DNA of 64,000 nt from contig CP049016.1 in assembly GCA_004376055.2 (NCBI GenBank), forward strand, positions 2,728,001 to 2,792,000, in the 5' to 3' direction. The DNA comes from Nitrospirales bacterium LBB_01. GTDB taxonomy: Bacteria > Nitrospirota > Thermodesulfovibrionia > Thermodesulfovibrionales > Magnetobacteriaceae. The translations under genes and the position numbers were made by a program. Each line of letters begins with the position of its first letter. Positions within the stretch are counted from its first letter, which is position 1. Positions 26,527 through 35,012 of the stretch are shown piece by piece. The notes under the pieces were generated by a model. That model made no database searches, was not told the origin of the DNA, and was given only the letters and a program-made list of their open reading frames with translations.

Positions 26527-27465
26527 TTATTGATTTAGGAGAGACTCAAAAAACGCTATAGTTTTGACAAGTCCCTCCTCAAGAGGGATTCCTGGCTCCC
26601 AGTTGAGTACCTTTTTAGCAAGTGTTATATCCGGCTGCCTTTGTGTGGGATCATCCGGGGGCAGCGGTTTATAGACAATTTCTGATTTTGAACCGGTAAG
26701 CTGGATGATTTTTTCAGCAAGTTCTAAAATTGTGAATTCTCCAGGGTTGCCAAGATTAACCGGGCCGGTAAAGTCATCAGGGGAGTTCATGAGTCTGACG
26801 AAACCGTCAACGAGGTCGTCAACGTAGCAGAAACTTCTTGTCTGGTTTCCTGCCCCATAGACAGTAATATCATCTCCTCTGAGAGCTTGCACGATAAAGT
26901 TACTTACCACACGTCCGTCGTTTTTGAGCATTCTGGGGCCGTATGTGTTAAATATCCTTGCAACTTTAATGTTTAGATTATGCTGTCTGTTATAGTCAAA
27001 AAATAGTGTTTCTGCGCAGCGTTTTCCCTCGTCATAACATGCCCTTATTCCAATAGTATTAACGTTTCCCCAATAGGACTCCGGCTGGGGATGAATTGTG
27101 GGGTCGCCATAGACCTCAGAGGTTGACGCCTGAAGGATTTTTATTTTAAGTCGCTTTGCTAACCCCAACATATTTATTGCGCCGTGCACTGACGTCTTAG
27201 TCGTCTGCACTGGATCAAACTGGTAATGCACAGGGGAGGCCGGACAGGCTAGATTATATATCTCATCCACCTCGACATAGATGGGAAAGCAGACGTCGTG
27301 TCTTAAAATCTCAAAAAAGTGATTACTCATCAGGTGGACTACGTTTTCTTTCCTGCCTGTGTAGAAGTTATCCAGACAAATTACCTCATTCCCTTCATTT
27401 AGCAGCCTCTCACACAGGTGAGAACCCAAAAAACCAGCCCCGCCTGTTACCATTATTCGCTTCAT
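26527..27465 (-). CDS. UDP-glucuronate decarboxylase-like extended SDR (UDP-xylose synthase type)
   Basis: The 312-residue protein has the NAD-binding [14 protein letters not shown] at residues 8-21, the STSEVYGDP motif with the catalytic Ser/Thr, and [10 protein letters not shown] containing Tyr and Lys of Yxxx[19 protein letters not shown] and [11 protein letters not shown] are the usual marks of the UXS/decarboxylase branch rather than of UDP-glucose epimerases. It would convert UDP-glucuronate to UDP-xylose for polysaccharide synthesis. The convergent phosphohexomutase supports a sugar-nucleotide role. Confidence 0.9.
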   Translation of the reverse strand: MKRIMVTGGAGFLGSHLCERLLNEGNEVICLDNFYTGRKENVVHLMSNHFFEILRHDVCFPIYVEVDEIYNLACPASPVHYQFDPVQTTKTSVHGAINMLGLAKRLKIKILQASTSEVYGDPTIHPQPESYWGNVNTIGIRACYDEGKRCAETLFFDYNRQHNLNIKVARIFNTYGPRMLKNDGRVVSNFIVQALRGDDITVYGAGNQTRSFCYVDDLVDGFVRLMNSPDDFTGPVNLGNPGEFTILELAEKIIQLTGSKSEIVYKPLPPDDPTQRQPDITLAKKVLNWEPGIPLEEGLVKTIAFFESLLNQ

Positions 27466-27580
27466 ATTATTTAATCCTCTCGTTCTTTTTTATTAGTCTA
27501 TACTTTAAGAAAGAAAAAATCAATGTTAGGAGTGTAAAAAATACTAATCTGTGAAAATCTGCGGGGAAATATTTATTTTT

Positions 27581-27756
27581 AATGCTTATTGACTTAACTC
27601 CGGCAGAGAGTTTTTCTATCAACAAATAATACATTTAAAGGACTGGATTCCCGCTCGTAGGCGGGAATGACAAGAGGGGGGCTTTCTTTTTTTTTGTCAT
27701 TCCTGCGGAGGCAGGAATCCAATTTTTTATTAGCGGAGTTAACTGCATAGGCAATT
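27581..27756. repeat. R-family palindromic repeat, copy 4
   Basis: Left arm AATGCTTATTGACTTAACTC, both hairpin modules, right arm AGCGGAGTTAACTGCATAGG then CAATT. Here the short reading frame of the left arm is broken by a one-base change in phase (AACAAATAA). The repeat fills most of the 294-bp gap between two leftward genes; a CATCTGCG-like tract is just upstream. Confidence 0.9.
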
Positions 27757-27760
27757 ATTT

Positions 27761-29839
27761 TTATAAGGATTGATGCACATTCAGCGCTATGGTAAACTTA
27801 GCGCCTTCTCCCTCATTTTCAGCAGATAGCCGCCCGTTCATGTTATTTTCTATTATCACTTTTGACATGTATAGTCCTATGCCTGTCCCCTCATTAGCGT
27901 CCTTAGTTGTAAAGTACGGCTCAAATAACCTCTCTATCGCATCTTCGCCAATTCCACCGCCGTTGTCTTTTATCTCTATCAGCGCCTTACCGTTTACCTC
28001 TGAAACTACAATCCGTATATCTCCTTTTAATTTCGGGGTTTCTTTGAGTCTGACGACTATCGCATCTTTAGAGTTGCTAATTATATTCATTACCACGTGC
28101 TTAAACTCATTGGGATAACCCAGCACAACTATCTCGTCATGAGTGCCTGACGGCATGTCTGTTATATTAACAATTGTGTCTTTCAGTTTACGGAAAAACT
28201 GTATTTTAATCACAAACTTTACTGACTGAACGGTCAAAAAGGTCAGAAGGTCCTTTATTGCCGTTACAATATCGAAAGGAACTTTCTCTTTGCTTGGTTT
28301 GAAAAAATTCCTGAAATCATCTATTGTGCGAGACATGAAGGTGATTTGTTCCATACATTTGTTGACGGAATCTGACATATTGGGGCTGTCAAGTTCTCCA
28401 AACCTATGAGCCTCCTCCATCTCCTGAACCATCAAACCAAGAGCATTAAGCGGCTGTCTCCACTGGTGTGCTATAGCGGCAAGCATCTCCCCCATTGCAG
28501 CCATTTTAGACTGTTGAATTAATAGCTGCTCTTTTTTCCTGCCTCTGTCTATCTCCTCTGTGACTCGTGTGTTGAGGTTTTGATTTAAATCCTCAAGTTC
28601 CTTGGTTTTCCAATTAAGTTTATTCTCTGCCTCTTTTCTTCCGCTTATATCAGTACACAGACCGATGTAGCCAGAAAAATCCTCATCTGGCAAGGTAAAC
28701 GGCACTCCACGATTTAAAAACCAGATATATTCCCCATCATGTCTTCTCAGTCTGAATTCTAATTCAAAGGGTTTTGAGTGTTTAAAGGCATCTGCATAGA
28801 CCTCCCTTGTTCTTTCAAAATCGTCGGGATGTAATGGTTCTTTTAAACACTCACCTAAGTTGTCATCAATCGGAATGCCGGTAAACTCCTGCCACTGCTT
28901 GTTTACGTAAGTGCAGCCTCCCTCCATATCGGACATCCAAACAAGGGATGGTATGCCGTCAGAGATCATCTTAAAATGCTTAACCGCTTCAAGCAGCGCA
29001 TCTTCAGTCTTTTTTCTTATTGTTATATCCCTTATAACACCCACTGTTCCTATTGATTGAGGCAGCAGCGGCTTAATTATTCCTATCGTGCCGGCAAGCT
29101 CCCTTCTCATAGTTGAACAGTCCACGTCATAGACGCCAGAGCTGTTTACCTCAGCTATCATACGGTCGGCATTGGCGATGTCTGATTCACCATCGGATTT
29201 TTTTAGAATATAAACTTCAAGTCCGCTTGTCCCACGCGAGCCTGCCCTTCTTTCGTCAAATAATTTGGGCGCTTCTTTGTCGCCGGTTTTAACGCCGGTT
29301 AATTTAGGCAGTACATTTGTTCTGCTTATATTGTCAACATACTCTGATGATACAATTACACTAAAGTGCTGACCAATCAGCTCATCTATGGTAAATCCAA
29401 GCTTTTCTACCGTACTGTTTAAATATGTAAATCTCCCCTCGGCATCAAGTCTGTAAACAATATCAGGGATAGTGTCAACCAGAGTTTTAAAATGTTCCTC
29501 AGACGTTGCAAGTTCGCAGACTTTTACGTTTAGCTCTGCGTTGAGGTCGCGAAGCCTTTGCTTTGCCTTGCAGCACTCCATAATTTGAACCTTAAGCGGC
29601 CGCAGAAGGAAAAAGTACAGCCCAGGCAGCACCAGTATTACCAAAGTGGTGGAATCTACAGCGCTTTTTGCAAAATCGGACAGGTCTCTTAATTGCGGAA
29701 TGAACAGCATGATAAGCCACTCGGATATAAAAATGGATACGACGATAAATATAGAGAACATAACAGGCGAGTTAAGACTTAAATGCCGGAGAGCCTTTTC
29801 GCTAAACAGCCCTGAAATTGACCACTTAGAGTGCTTCAA
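27761..29839 (-). CDS. PAS-domain sensor histidine kinase
   Basis: The 692-residue protein has two hydrophobic helices near the N-terminus (residues ~27-50 and ~67-85), two PAS domains (LVDTIPDIVYRLDAEGRF; ISDGIPSLVWMSDMEGG with a PAC tail IWFLNRGVPF), a coiled coil, a phosphoacceptor box IAHQWRQPLNALG, and an ATPase domain with DNGGGIGEDAIERLFEPYFTTK and GTGIGLYMSKVI. The HQWRQPL box and the FEPYFTTK form define a kinase subgroup also seen at 39200-41065. No receiver gene is adjacent, so it is an orphan kinase here. The signal is not predictable. Confidence 0.93.
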   Translation of the reverse strand: MKHSKWSISGLFSEKALRHLSLNSPVMFSIFIVVSIFISEWLIMLFIPQLRDLSDFAKSAVDSTTLVILVLPGLYFFLLRPLKVQIMECCKAKQRLRDLNAELNVKVCELATSEEHFKTLVDTIPDIVYRLDAEGRFTYLNSTVEKLGFTIDELIGQHFSVIVSSEYVDNISRTNVLPKLTGVKTGDKEAPKLFDERRAGSRGTSGLEVYILKKSDGESDIANADRMIAEVNSSGVYDVDCSTMRRELAGTIGIIKPLLPQSIGTVGVIRDITIRKKTEDALLEAVKHFKMISDGIPSLVWMSDMEGGCTYVNKQWQEFTGIPIDDNLGECLKEPLHPDDFERTREVYADAFKHSKPFELEFRLRRHDGEYIWFLNRGVPFTLPDEDFSGYIGLCTDISGRKEAENKLNWKTKELEDLNQNLNTRVTEEIDRGRKKEQLLIQQSKMAAMGEMLAAIAHQWRQPLNALGLMVQEMEEAHRFGELDSPNMSDSVNKCMEQITFMSRTIDDFRNFFKPSKEKVPFDIVTAIKDLLTFLTVQSVKFVIKIQFFRKLKDTIVNITDMPSGTHDEIVVLGYPNEFKHVVMNIISNSKDAIVVRLKETPKLKGDIRIVVSEVNGKALIEIKDNGGGIGEDAIERLFEPYFTTKDANEGTGIGLYMSKVIIENNMNGRLSAENEGEGAKFTIALNVHQSL

Positions 29840-30000
29840 ATAAATGACCCCTTATAGCAAAAAGTGTCTGTCACCTGATAGATAATATCACTATCGCAGA
29901 CAATATGTCTATAGATTAAACGAAATACGAGAGAAAAAATAAGTTTTACTAGTTTTCGCTCTTTTTGGGATTCTCTATGTCGGCTTGTGTCAGCATACTT

Positions 30001-30031
30001 TTGACAACCTATATAGGCTGCATGTTATAAT
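30001..30031 (+). promoter_or_regulatory. Promoter with palindromic operator before the MNT/HEPN pair
   Basis: TTGACA (30001-30006) and TATAAT (30026-30031), spacer 19 bp. The spacer contains the perfect palindrome CCTATATAGG (30009-30018), placed like the TGTATATACA palindrome in the brnTA promoter at 36931. It probably drives the MNT gene 76 bp downstream. Confidence 0.55.
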
Positions 30032-30106
30032 CAATTTACCATACAATGGAGTAATCCTGTTTGCTCTTATGAGGTCAATAACGAGAGCTTCATGAGGAGG
30101 TTAAAA

Positions 30107-30442
30107 ATGACTCCCGTTACAGAAAAGGTATTGAGGGAAATAATTAGCGCTATTGTTGATTCGGTGCATCCGTTGAAGGTAATTCTGTTTGGTTCATACG
30201 CACAGGGTCATGAAAAGGCTGATTCTGACCTTGATTTTCTTGTCGTTGAGGATGAGCCATTTGGAACTCTCAGGAGCAGAGCAAGGCAAATTGGCAACAT
30301 TTACCGTAGTCTTCCGCCTTATATAATCCCAGTTGATATTGTACTTTATAGCAAGGATGAATCTGATAAGTGGAAAAACGGGATAAACCATGTCATTGCA
30401 AGGGCTTGCAGGGAGGGTAAAGTGGTGTATGAGAGGAGTTGA
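30107..30442 (+). CDS. MNT-type nucleotidyltransferase of a second HEPN/MNT pair
   Basis: The 111-residue product (from ATG 30107, seven bases after GAGGAGG) has ILFGSYAQGHEKADSDLDFLVV, the GSx10DxD nucleotidyltransferase signature, and a third acidic residue in IPVDIVLYS. It is of the class paired with HEPN proteins and overlaps the HEPN start by about 14 nt. An ATG at 30092 lies before the ribosome binding site and is not used. The partner gene is frameshifted, so this antitoxin-type protein may persist without a full-length partner. Confidence 0.9.
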   Translation: MTPVTEKVLREIISAIVDSVHPLKVILFGSYAQGHEKADSDLDFLVVEDEPFGTLRSRARQIGNIYRSLPPYIIPVDIVLYSKDESDKWKNGINHVIARACREGKVVYERS

Positions 30443-30832
30443 AGAGGCAAAGTTAGTGCTGACAATGGCAGGCAAAGACCTGCGCGCACTGCACATAATG
30501 TGCAACCCTGAGTCAGTTGACGATGAAATATTCGGTTTCCATGCCCAGCAAGCTGTTGAAAAATCACTAAAAGCATGGATTACAGCACTTGGGCATGAAC
30601 ATACGTATAAGCATGACCTGCGTCCTCTAATAGTTAAACTTCAGAGTCTTAACTGCGATGTAAACGGCTTATGGGAGTTCGTTGACCTAAATATCTTTGC
30701 TGTCCAATACAGATACGAGACATACTATATACTGATGTACCCCTTGACAGACAGAATATCATCAATAAAACTCAGTCATTGTACGACAGAGTAAACACTG
30801 TTATCGATGAGATTCAGAGACAGGAGCCTTAA
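30429..30832 (+). pseudogene. HEPN-domain protein gene with a C-terminal frameshift
   Basis: The start (ATG 30429) gives VEEAKLVLTMAGKDLRALHIM, DEIFGFHAQQAVEKSLKAWI and LGHEHTYKHDLRPLI, typical of the HEPN domain partners of MNT. After YRYETYY (30726-30728) the frame changes: the original frame ends at 30794 with an unlikely tail, while the frame two bases on reads TDVPLDRQNIINKTQSLYDR and VNTVIDEIQRQEP to a TAA at 30830, which looks like a normal HEPN C-terminus. Two extra bases (30729-30730) in the short TA run CTATATACT explain this. The HEPN core is intact, so partial activity is possible. Confidence 0.78.
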
Positions 30833-30943
30833 TAAGCGCCTATACCTATAAAAAAATGTTGGAAAAAACACAGGACATTATGCTACAATCGTTGGAGGCT
30901 GTAACTTAATAAGCGACCTAATAACAAAAGGAGTGAATAGATA

Positions 30944-31387
30944 ATGAAGGTGATACTGAGAGAGGACGTAGGTAATGTAGGGGAGATGGGCATGATTGTT
31001 AGTGTTGCCCGCGGATATGCAAGGAACTATCTTATCCCAAAAAAGTTTGCAGTTGAAGCAAACCCTAAGAACATGAAACTCTTGCAGCATGAGACACGTC
31101 TAATTGCTGAGAAGGTTAAAAAGTTGAAAGTAAGCGCCGAGGATTTTGCCAAAAAGGTTGCGGCAACTCCGGTTACTATTACTGCAAAGGCGGGCGAGGA
31201 GGGAAAGCTCTTTGGCTCTGTTACCAATAAAGACATTGCAGATGCGCTTCTTGCAATGGGATTTAGCATTGACAAAAGAAAAATTCTCCTTGATGCTCCC
31301 ATAAAAAGAACTGGTGAGCACATCGTGAAAATCAGAATACACCCCGAGGTGCAGGCTGATTTAAAAGTGGATGTAGTGCCGGAATAA
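30944..31387 (+). CDS. rplI: 50S ribosomal protein L9
   Basis: The 147-residue protein begins MKVILREDVGNVGEMGMIVSVARGYARNYLIPK, the L9 signature, has the long connecting helix, and the C-terminal RNA-binding domain (GKLFGSVTNKDIADAL). L9 binds domain V of 23S rRNA. GGAGTG precedes the ATG, and TGCTACAAT (30881-30889) is a possible extended -10 box. dnaB follows 66 bp later, an arrangement common in bacteria; rpsF, ssb and rpsR, which often come first, are absent here. Confidence 0.97.
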   Translation: MKVILREDVGNVGEMGMIVSVARGYARNYLIPKKFAVEANPKNMKLLQHETRLIAEKVKKLKVSAEDFAKKVAATPVTITAKAGEEGKLFGSVTNKDIADALLAMGFSIDKRKILLDAPIKRTGEHIVKIRIHPEVQADLKVDVVPE

Positions 31388-31453
31388 AGCGCCGGATAGC
31401 ATATAATTTATGCCATACAGCCTCTTAATAGTGGGTATTATTAGGAGGTTTTT

Positions 31454-32842
31454 TTGTTGGCAGGGGGCACATTGAAAGCAGCAGATACAGTTACAGACAA
31501 ATTACAGCCGCAAAACCTTGAGGCGGAAATGTTTGTTCTTGGCGCCATCATGCTTGATAACGAGGCCATATATAAAGTCCTTGATTTAATAGCTACAGCG
31601 GATTTTTATAAAGATGCACATCGTCGGATTTTCTCAGCAATTTTAACCCTGCTTGATAAAACTGAGCCTATTGACTTAGTAACAGTATCAAACTATCTCA
31701 GAAATAAAAAAGAAATAGAACAGGCAGGTGGGGAATCGTATTTATCGCAGCTTCTGAACTCTGTTCCAACTGCCGCCAACATCGTTTATCACGCTAAAAT
31801 CCTCAGAGAAAAGGCCCTGATGAGAAGCCTGCTAAGAGCGTCAACCGATATAATCGACAAAGTTTACGCTCACGACGGAGAGGCAGATGAGTTAGTGGAC
31901 TTTGCTGAGAAATCAGTTTTTGAAATAGCAGAATTTAGAATTAAGCCGTCTTTTTCCTCATTTAACGAGGTGATAAAAGACAGCATGTTAATGATAGAGA
32001 CACTCTATGACCGGAAAGAGATTATAACCGGGGTGTCCTCCGGGTTTAAGGACCTGGATAATTACACAACCGGATTTCAGCCAGGAGACTTGATAATAAT
32101 AGGGGGGCGTCCCTCAATGGGTAAAACCGCCTTTTGTTTAAATATAGCGCAGCATGTAGGAATCAACGTAAAGGAGCCGGTGGCTATTTTTAGTCTTGAG
32201 ATGTCAAAAAAACAGTTAGCAGTGAGGATGCTTTGTGCTGAGGCTATGGTTGACGCAAACCGGATAAGAAGAGGGCACTTAGAAAAGAACGATTGGCCAA
32301 AACTGACAGCTGCTGCTGGTAAATTAGCAGATGCACCTATATATATAGACGACTCATCAGACATTGGGGCACTTGAGATGCGCTCAAAGGCAAGAAGATT
32401 AAAAAAAGAGCGGGGACTGGGATTAGTTGTGGTTGACTATCTTCAACTTATGAGAGGCCGCTCGGGTGTGGATAGAAGAGAGCAGGAGATTTCAGAAATC
32501 TCACGCTCCTTAAAAGGGCTTGCCAAAGAGCTTGAGATACCTGTGATAGCGCTTAGTCAGCTTAACAGGCTTGTTGAGCAGCGTCGTCCTCCCATTCCCA
32601 CACTTGCCGATTTAAGGGAATCAGGAGCTATTGAACAGGATGCGGATGTTATCCTTTTTCTATACCGTGAGGAGGTCTATAACCGTAAGGATGATTCGGT
32701 TAAGGGCAAAGCCGAACTCCATATAGCCAAGCAACGTAATGGTCCGGCTGGGATTCATGTGAATTTGTCATTCCTTGCAGCATACACAAAGTTTGCCGAT
32801 TACACGGAGGGCTTTTACGAAGAGGCGGAGGAAAAATTCTAA
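31454..32842 (+). CDS. dnaB: Replicative DNA helicase DnaB
   Basis: The 462-residue hexameric helicase has the N-terminal DnaB domain (LQPQNLEAEMFVLGAIMLD), a Walker A motif in GGRPSMGKTAFCLNIA, Walker B-type LVVVDYLQLM, and the DnaB/RecA-like ALSQLNRLVEQR and LRESGAIEQDADVILFLYR motifs. It unwinds DNA at the replication fork with DnaG. The start is TTG 31454, five bases after AGGAGG; no ATG lies nearby. No intein or insertion interrupts the ATPase domain. Confidence 0.97.
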   Translation: MLAGGTLKAADTVTDKLQPQNLEAEMFVLGAIMLDNEAIYKVLDLIATADFYKDAHRRIFSAILTLLDKTEPIDLVTVSNYLRNKKEIEQAGGESYLSQLLNSVPTAANIVYHAKILREKALMRSLLRASTDIIDKVYAHDGEADELVDFAEKSVFEIAEFRIKPSFSSFNEVIKDSMLMIETLYDRKEIITGVSSGFKDLDNYTTGFQPGDLIIIGGRPSMGKTAFCLNIAQHVGINVKEPVAIFSLEMSKKQLAVRMLCAEAMVDANRIRRGHLEKNDWPKLTAAAGKLADAPIYIDDSSDIGALEMRSKARRLKKERGLGLVVVDYLQLMRGRSGVDRREQEISEISRSLKGLAKELEIPVIALSQLNRLVEQRRPPIPTLADLRESGAIEQDADVILFLYREEVYNRKDDSVKGKAELHIAKQRNGPAGIHVNLSFLAAYTKFADYTEGFYEEAEEKF

Positions 32843-32868
32843 GACAGCGATGAATGGAGGTGAGTGCT

Positions 32869-33675
32869 ATGATAAAAAGACTGCCTGTTGTAGCCGGTCA
32901 ATTTTATAAGGGCGGGGCGGCGGCTTTAGAGGCTGAGGTAAGAAGTTACACAACGGAGGTCAGCGAAAAAGTTAGAGCCATAGGCGTAATAAGCCCTCAT
33001 GCCGGCCTTATGTATTCGGGAGCTGTGGCAGGGCTTGTGTACTCTAACATAGAATTCCCCGATACGTTTATAATGTTAGGACCAAATCACACCGGATTAG
33101 GACAGAAAGCGGCAGTTATGAAAGAGGGCAGGTGGGAGATTCCAACAAATTCCTTTGAAATAGATACTGATTTAGCATCGGCAATTTTAAACAGCACTCC
33201 TTTTTTTACAGAGGATATACTGGCACACCGATATGAACATTCACTTGAGGTGCAATTACCATTTATAGCGCATTTTTCAAAGGCGGTAAAAATCATACCG
33301 ATTTGTTTTATGTATGCCTCAGTGGATCAATGTAAGGAAGCTGGCGAGGCGCTTGCCAAAGTGATACAGAACTCGGGGAAAACCGTGACAATCGTGGCAA
33401 GCTCTGATATGAGCCACTACTTACCTGATGCCATAACCAGAAGGCAGGACGGGCTTGCAATGGATAGAATCACAGCGCTTGACCCAGCAGGTCTATATGA
33501 TGTTGTAAAGAAAGAGGATATAACCATGTGCGGAGTGATACCGGCAGCCATAATGATGTTTGCCGCACTAAAGTTGGGTGCTCAAACTTCAGAAGTCATC
33601 AAGTATGCCACATCTGGGGATGTAAGCGGAGACTATGACAGGGTTGTAGGTTATGCCGGTGTTGTAATCAGATAA
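32869..33675 (+). CDS. MEMO1-family / AmmeMemoRadiSam system protein B
   Basis: The 268-residue protein (from ATG 32869, after GGAGGTGA) has RLPVVAGQFYKGGAAALEAEV, ISPHAGLMYSGAVAG, GPNHTGLG, HRYEHSLEVQLPF and SSDMSHYLP, all MEMO family marks; the His residues resemble the metal site of related class III dioxygenases. In many bacteria MEMO is encoded with an AMMECR1 domain and a radical SAM protein, giving the AmmeMemoRadiSam name; neither is adjacent here. Biochemical role unknown. Confidence 0.93.
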   Translation: MIKRLPVVAGQFYKGGAAALEAEVRSYTTEVSEKVRAIGVISPHAGLMYSGAVAGLVYSNIEFPDTFIMLGPNHTGLGQKAAVMKEGRWEIPTNSFEIDTDLASAILNSTPFFTEDILAHRYEHSLEVQLPFIAHFSKAVKIIPICFMYASVDQCKEAGEALAKVIQNSGKTVTIVASSDMSHYLPDAITRRQDGLAMDRITALDPAGLYDVVKKEDITMCGVIPAAIMMFAALKLGAQTSEVIKYATSGDVSGDYDRVVGYAGVVIR

Positions 33676-33718
33676 TTCTGAGATTAAGCATTTAGAACAA
33701 TTTATAATTTTAAAACAA

Positions 33719-33911
33719 AATGCTTGTATACTTAACTCAGGTACATAGTTTTATGTCAGCTAAGGATACCTTAAAAAGGACTGGATTCCCGCTCGGGGGC
33801 GGGAATGACAGAGGAGGGGATTTTCTTTTTCTGTCATTCCTTTTTTTCTTGTCATTCCTGCGAAGGCAGGAATCCAGTTTTTTCTTTGCGGAGCTAATGG
33901 CATAAGCAATT
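33719..33911. repeat. R-family palindromic repeat, copy 5
   Basis: Left arm AATGCTTGTATACTTAACTC, both hairpin modules separated by a T-rich middle, right arm GCGGAGCTAATGGCATAAGC then AATT. The left arm keeps an ATG-led reading frame (LKRTGFPLGGGNDRGG). Confidence 0.9.
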
Positions 33912-33933
33912 AACACAAATTGACTTAAGCAAA

Positions 33934-33965
33934 AAAATGGGGAGTTTTTACAAACTCCCCATTTT
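33934..33965 (-). terminator. Rho-independent terminator of the cytochrome gene
   Basis: A perfect 14-bp stem, AAAATGGGGAGTTT (33934-33947) with AAACTCCCCATTTT (33952-33965), four-base loop. On the minus strand it is followed by a run of T (complement of 33931-33937). It ends the leftward transcript from 34290; in the other direction it may also stop transcripts from the MEMO gene. Confidence 0.88.
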
Positions 33966-34035
33966 CATTATCAGGGATGGGGTCACATCCCAATTGGGTG
34001 CAAAGGTTCCAGAAAAAATACTTAACTAACTGTGT

Positions 34036-34290
34036 TTATTTAAGTCCTATCTCACCGGCTGCTGCCTTAAGCTCGTCGCCTTTGTCTAAGAAAGACTTCA
34101 TCATAGGACTCTTTGAGGCCTGAGCTGCCTTTACAAAGTCATCGGCTGTTTTGAACTTCTCCAACATCTTTGCTTTGTCAGGTGATGTTTTACCATTGTG
34201 ACACTTTGCACACTTGTCGTCATAACCTGCCATTGCTACAGTTGCAAAAGCAAACACGACGATAAGCGCTAATACTATTACTTTCTTCAT
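34036..34290 (-). CDS. Small exported monoheme c-type cytochrome
   Basis: From ATG 34290 (after GAAAGGAGGTGAAAG) the product has 84 residues: a signal peptide MKKVIVLALIVVFAFATVAMA, then one heme-binding CAKCH motif close to the mature N-terminus, and a helical lysine-rich rest (DKAKMLEKFKTADDFVKAAQ). There are several Met residues (MMKSF) that could supply the distal ligand. It likely works as a periplasmic electron carrier. It stands alone with its own terminator. Confidence 0.9.
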   Translation of the reverse strand: MKKVIVLALIVVFAFATVAMAGYDDKCAKCHNGKTSPDKAKMLEKFKTADDFVKAAQASKSPMMKSFLDKGDELKAAAGEIGLK

Positions 34291-34514
34291 TTTTCTTTCA
34301 CCTCCTTTCACAATTAATAAATTACTTGAGCTATTTTGCAATATCAAGTTCTACGTTGATTTGCAAATTCCTGACATATTTCTACTTTATGCTTGCATTT
34401 GCTATGCCAAAACTCATTTACCCATTTTTCTTGCGAGTTTTAACATATTAGCTCTAAAATTGTTTAATACTCATATAAAGAACTATTTCCTTATTTGAGG
34501 ATTTCAATAATCCC

Positions 34515-34542
34515 TTGACATGCTGATTTTAATAAATATACT
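34515..34542 (+). promoter_or_regulatory. Sigma70-type promoter for the murJ operon
   Basis: TTGACA (34515-34520), 16-bp spacer, TATACT (34537-34542). The first gene starts at 34590 after an AAGGAG site. The rest of the 300-bp divergent gap to the cytochrome gene shows no other clear signal. Confidence 0.65.
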
Positions 34543-34589
34543 CTATCTAAGTCAATATACCAAGACTGCACAAGGAGACTAATATAACA

Positions 34590-35012
34590 ATGGAATGGAA
34601 TTTTACACCTTTTGAGGTACTTGCCGGTAAGGTAATTTACACATTAGAGCAGTACAGAGCTGATCTTAGAGAGGATGTCGCCGAAACCCTGTCAGCATTA
34701 AATCTTGATGAGACGAGCATGGAGTTTTATAATAATTTTGTCTTTGTTTTCTTTTACTGGATAGCCACAAATCAAAGTATTCTTTCATACAAAAAACTTG
34801 TGGAGCAAAACCTTCCTGAGGATTCTCCGGTCAGGCAGGCTCTTACTGATATGGTTTTTCTTGAGTCTATGAAACAGGACAATGAAAACCTGATAGATAT
34901 GCTGAGGGCTCTTATGGCTATGTTTACGGTTAACTGCTTGAAGTCAGGCTCTGATATTGAACAAGCAAAAAAAGACCTCCAGTTGGAAATCGGTTTTGCA
35001 AGAACTCTCTAA
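34590..35012 (+). CDS. Helical protein of unknown function upstream of murJ
   Basis: The 140-residue protein has no signal peptide and is predicted mostly helical (EVLAGKVIYTLEQYRADLRE; NNFVFVFFYWIATNQSILSY). The middle is quite hydrophobic but short for a membrane anchor. The 3' end overlaps the murJ frame by 17 nt or more, so the two are coupled. I do not recognise a family; a role near cell-wall synthesis is only suggested by position. Confidence 0.75.
   Translation: MEWNFTPFEVLAGKVIYTLEQYRADLREDVAETLSALNLDETSMEFYNNFVFVFFYWIATNQSILSYKKLVEQNLPEDSPVRQALTDMVFLESMKQDNENLIDMLRALMAMFTVNCLKSGSDIEQAKKDLQLEIGFARTL

Noticed and set aside
33720-33905. R-repeat left-arm frame as a protein-coding gene
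   Set aside because: It is repeat sequence found many times, without a ribosome binding site; kept only as a finding on frame conservation.
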